From NCBI RefSeq assembly GCF_000165485.1, contig NC_014623.1, forward strand, positions 6,714,893 through 6,778,892: 64,000 nucleotides of DNA. Direction: 5' to 3'. Below are positions 61,770 to 64,000 of this stretch, piece after piece; positions within the stretch are counted from its first letter, which is position 1, and the number at the start of each line of letters is the position of its first letter. Origin of the DNA: Stigmatella aurantiaca DW4/3-1. GTDB lineage: Bacteria > Myxococcota > Myxococcia > Myxococcales > Myxococcaceae. The position numbers were made by a program, and so were the translations under genes. Below the pieces are notes generated by a model that did no database searches, was not told the origin of the DNA, and was given only the letters and a program-made list of their open reading frames with translations.

Positions 61770-62138
61770 TCAGGGCTCACGGGGCGGGTCTTCTTGCTCC
61801 GCTCCGGGGGGCAATGGTTTGAGCCGCACCCAAGTGGCGCCCCAGCCTCCATCGCGCTCTTCCGCGGACCGGAAGGATTCCACGGTGGATAACCGAGGTA
61901 GCACACTGTGTACGGTTTTTCGCAGTGCACCTGTCCCTTTGCCGTGAACGATGCGGACGTCCAGCAGGCCTTTCTGGCGGCACGCCCAGAGGTACTCGGT
62001 GACCAGCTCTTTTACTTCCCGAGGCTGGAAAAGATGCAAATCGAGGTTTCCATCGATGGGAATTTCGACCACATCCTCATCGAAGGGAGTTTCGGGGGCC
62101 GACGCTTCCGACGGTGGTGGGCGAGTCCTTCGGCTCAT
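61770..62138 (-). CDS. Smr-domain protein
   Basis: A 122-residue protein with an Smr domain in the C-terminal two thirds: NLDLHLFQPREVKELVTEYL and VRIVHGKGTGALRKTVHSVL. LDLH and HGKGTG are the nuclease/DNA- or RNA-binding motifs of MutS2-type Smr domains. The first 30 residues are unstructured. The ATG at 62138 has AGAGG a few bases upstream. Its start lies 62 bp inside the preceding gene on the same strand. Confidence 0.85.
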   Translation of the reverse strand: MSRRTRPPPSEASAPETPFDEDVVEIPIDGNLDLHLFQPREVKELVTEYLWACRQKGLLDVRIVHGKGTGALRKTVHSVLPRLSTVESFRSAEERDGGWGATWVRLKPLPPGAEQEDPPREP

Positions 62139-62367
62139 AAAAGCCCTCTAATTCCCGCTGCTTCTGCTCGGCCTCGCGGCGCCGGCGCTCTTTGACCTCG
62201 CGAAACTGTTGGCTCAGCGAGGAGACCTCCGTCCTCAGAGCGGACAAATGTTTGCCCACATCCTTTCCGGAGACCTTCTGCTCGGCGTTGGCACTCTCTT
62301 GACCCCCCCTGGCCCCTCCTGTCGCCGTGAGCTGGACCACCAGGGCTGCCATCATCAGAGGGTTCAT
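62077..62367 (-). CDS. Small coiled-coil protein of unknown function
   Basis: A 96-residue protein. The first 20 residues (MNPLMMAALVVQLTATGGA) look like a signal peptide or membrane anchor. The rest is a Glu/Arg/Gln-rich coiled coil (SALRTEVSSLSQQFREVKER). The stop overlaps the Smr gene by 62 bp. Function is unknown. Confidence 0.5.
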   Translation of the reverse strand: MNPLMMAALVVQLTATGGARGGQESANAEQKVSGKDVGKHLSALRTEVSSLSQQFREVKERRRREAEQKQRELEGFYEPKDSPTTVGSVGPRNSLR

Positions 62368-62416
62368 GGGGCTGCCTCATAGCAAGAGGCGTGCTCAGGC
62401 TTCCAGCACTCTGGGC

Positions 62417-63463
62417 TCACCCTTGCAAGTCCCCCTTCTGGCTGCTCAGCACGGCATCAATACTTCCGGCCAGCTTGAGCGCGGACCGGGGCGCGCTGCC
62501 CTCGGCCTTGTTGTTGATGATGACGAAGGTGGGAAGCCCCTTGCGCGAGGCGGCGGCACAAACCCCGGCCAGCGCCTCGCGGGTCACGGTGTCCTCATCC
62601 ACCAGGTGGTGAAAGGGAGCATAGCGCGCGCGGGCCTCCTCGTAGCCGAGGTGCGGCGGCAGCATCCACCGGACCACCAACGCCCGGGACGAGAGCGCGC
62701 GGGTGCGCAACGCCTGCTGCACCACGGGGGGCATCTGCCGCCAGACCGACAGCACCGGGCAGACGCCGAGCTCTGACAGCACCTGGGCGAATCCCTCGGT
62801 GAGCAGCTCCTCGTTGCGCACCTCCACCGCATAGAGCGGCCCCTTCGGCAGCGCCGCGAAGAAGGCGTGGAGGCGCTCGACGAAGCGGGCCGGGCCGCCA
62901 AAGCCGCGCGTGTCCTGCGGGGGGAACTGAAAGACGAGCGGACCCGCCTTGTCCCCCAGCCCTTCCACGAAGGGCGCCACCACCATGTCCGCGGCGTAGC
63001 TGGCATTCAGGAAGCGGTCGTTCGGCTGTCCCCGGTGGACGCCGTAGCGCTCGTGCGGGGGGTAGCGCGCCAGGGTGCAGACCTCGTGCGCCTTCACCAG
63101 GAAACGAAAAGGGGCCGGCACCTGGGCCGCATATTCTGAAAAGGTGATGGCGGAGATGGGGCCATAGAAGGTCCGGTCCACCCCCACCGTGCGCAGGATG
63201 GGGTGGCGCGCGTAGGCCGAGAGCCCCTCGCGGGCCAGCGTCGCCTGGGCGGCGTCCCGGCCATAGACGATGCCCGCCCAGCCCGGAAAGGCCCAGGAAG
63301 AGGTTCCCAGGTAGATCCCCTGGGGCAGGCGCTCGCCCAGGGCACGCACTTCGTCCGGAACGGACGCGGGTCCCAAGGGCTCCGCCCTGCGCGAGCGGCG
63401 AGGGGCGGGCTCGGAGGGGGCGCCAGTGAAGAGGTCCAACTGAGAAAGGTCTCGTGAGGGCAT
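62417..63463 (-). CDS. DUF72 family protein
   Basis: A 348-residue protein with the DUF72 TIM-barrel-like pattern: GIYLGTSSWAFPGWAGIVYG at the start, TFYGPISAITFSEYAAQVPA, KAHEVCTLARY, GPLVFQFPPQDTRGFGG, YAVEVRNEEL and FVIINNKAEGSAP near the end. Function is unknown. The ATG at 63463 has GGAG 7 nt upstream; an in-frame ATG at 63631 would extend into non-conserved sequence. Confidence 0.88.
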   Translation of the reverse strand: MPSRDLSQLDLFTGAPSEPAPRRSRRAEPLGPASVPDEVRALGERLPQGIYLGTSSWAFPGWAGIVYGRDAAQATLAREGLSAYARHPILRTVGVDRTFYGPISAITFSEYAAQVPAPFRFLVKAHEVCTLARYPPHERYGVHRGQPNDRFLNASYAADMVVAPFVEGLGDKAGPLVFQFPPQDTRGFGGPARFVERLHAFFAALPKGPLYAVEVRNEELLTEGFAQVLSELGVCPVLSVWRQMPPVVQQALRTRALSSRALVVRWMLPPHLGYEEARARYAPFHHLVDEDTVTREALAGVCAAASRKGLPTFVIINNKAEGSAPRSALKLAGSIDAVLSSQKGDLQG

Positions 63464-63582
63464 GGGGGGGCTCCAGGACGTCCACGCGTCCCCGCAGGAG
63501 TAACGCTGGGACCCATACAATGCACCAGGTTGGGTCCAAATGAGCCAACTCTCTGCGTTGCCCCCTCGTCCCCCAGGCAGCC

Positions 63583-64000
63583 TCAGGGGGCGGGTTTCAC
63601 GTCCGTGTTTTGCCCGGCGAGGATCCGCCACTGTCCGGAGCGCTTCTGCATCACATACCTCATCCGGGTGCGGAGCAGCCCCGGCTCGGTGTCTCGCACC
63701 CCGGGCGGCAACCCGCTGTGCCCTGTCACCTCGTGGGTCGTATCCACCACGGCGATGTCCTCCTGGGGGAACACGATTTTGCGCACCGTCACCTTGGCCT
63801 GACTTCCCTTGAAGAGGGTGGAGAAGATGGCGGCGTGCCGCTGTTCGATCTGCTCCCGGCCTTCAAAGACACTGCCCACGATGTTGATGAAATCGGCGTC
63901 CTGCGCGAAGTCCTTGGACCACGCCACCGCGTCCCCGCTGTTCCACGCCTCGGCCTGAACCGCCACGAGCTGCTGGAGGTCCCTTTCGTCCTGCGCGGGG
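63583..64000 (-). CDS. SnoaL-like / SgcJ-type small protein, 5'-truncated by window edge
   Basis: At least 138 codons of a cystatin-like SnoaL-type protein (SgcJ/EcaC family): LQQLVAVQAEAWNSGDAVAW, FINIVGSVFEGREQIEQRHA, then VVDTTHEVTGHSG and WRILAGQNTDV at the end. The reading frame is open to the window edge, so the true start and any signal peptide lie outside. An internal GTG at 63966 is unlikely to be the start, because the homology continues upstream of it. Confidence 0.75.
   Translation of the reverse strand, partial: PAQDERDLQQLVAVQAEAWNSGDAVAWSKDFAQDADFINIVGSVFEGREQIEQRHAAIFSTLFKGSQAKVTVRKIVFPQEDIAVVDTTHEVTGHSGLPPGVRDTEPGLLRTRMRYVMQKRSGQWRILAGQNTDVKPAP

Noticed and set aside
58935-62367. 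DISARM or other defence island around the SNF2 helicase
   Set aside because: No methyltransferase, nuclease with DUF1998 or other defence partner is adjacent; neighbours are Smr, a coiled-coil protein, DUF72 and MoxR/DUF58.

Overview
The window is GC-rich, densely packed bacterial DNA. Its gene content points to a myxobacterium of the Cystobacterineae (Stigmatella/Cystobacter/Archangium type). The evidence is a complete bacterial sterol locus with a cycloartenol-type cyclase, a lipoprotein-rich proteome, FHA proteins, an NtrC-type activator, an HD-GYP regulator, a MYXO-CTERM-like surface protein with an XDAG linker, and many 4-bp start/stop overlaps. I see no rRNA, tRNA, CRISPR array, transposase or prophage, and no gap between genes longer than about 255 bases.

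Layout. 1-5566 is a sterol locus. Squalene synthase, cycloartenol synthase and a truncated RND/MMPL transporter run on the minus strand, with squalene monooxygenase divergent on the plus strand. 5589-9059 is an araHGF arabinose-type ABC importer. 9217-21084 is a long minus-strand gene string that starts with Tad/Flp pilus genes (cpaB, tadB, tadC), passes through two FHA proteins, exonuclease VII (xseA, xseB) and a response regulator, and ends with isoprenoid genes (ispA, dxs) and tlyA. 21282-28049 is a second minus-strand block with two TadE-like pseudopilins, a large TadG-like protein, a small Flp-type prepilin and companions of unknown function. 28129-30053 is an ECF sigma/anti-sigma pair. 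30110-34274 holds DUF2085, two oligopeptide-type ABC ATPases and two stand-alone MshEN-domain proteins.

34368-42312 has a lipoprotein, an ExbB/ExbD pair, MgtE, a histidine kinase/NtrC-type regulator pair, and an STAS protein followed by a V4R-like protein. 42337-47654 has a cytochrome-like surface protein, a secreted epoxide-hydrolase-like enzyme with a divergent LysR regulator, DAHP synthase, DUF2277 and a 2OG-Fe dioxygenase. 47726-51845 is a fatty-acid/CoA block with an acyl-CoA dehydrogenase, two hot-dog dehydratase subunits and a DapB-like dehydrogenase. 52101-58711 has an HD-GYP regulator, a HEAT-cyclophilin fusion, a zinc-ribbon membrane protein and a MoxR/DUF58 pair. 58935-64000 has an SNF2/RapA-type helicase, an Smr-domain protein, a small coiled-coil protein, DUF72 and a truncated SnoaL-like protein.

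The strongest story is isoprenoid to sterol. FPP synthase (ispA) could feed squalene synthase, then the monooxygenase, then a cyclase that carries all three residues diagnostic of cycloartenol synthase. An RND transporter immediately follows the cyclase gene and is a candidate sterol transporter. The second story is a dispersed Tad-type secretion/pilus system: an inner-membrane platform and pilins are here, while the ATPase, secretin and prepilin peptidase are not in the window.
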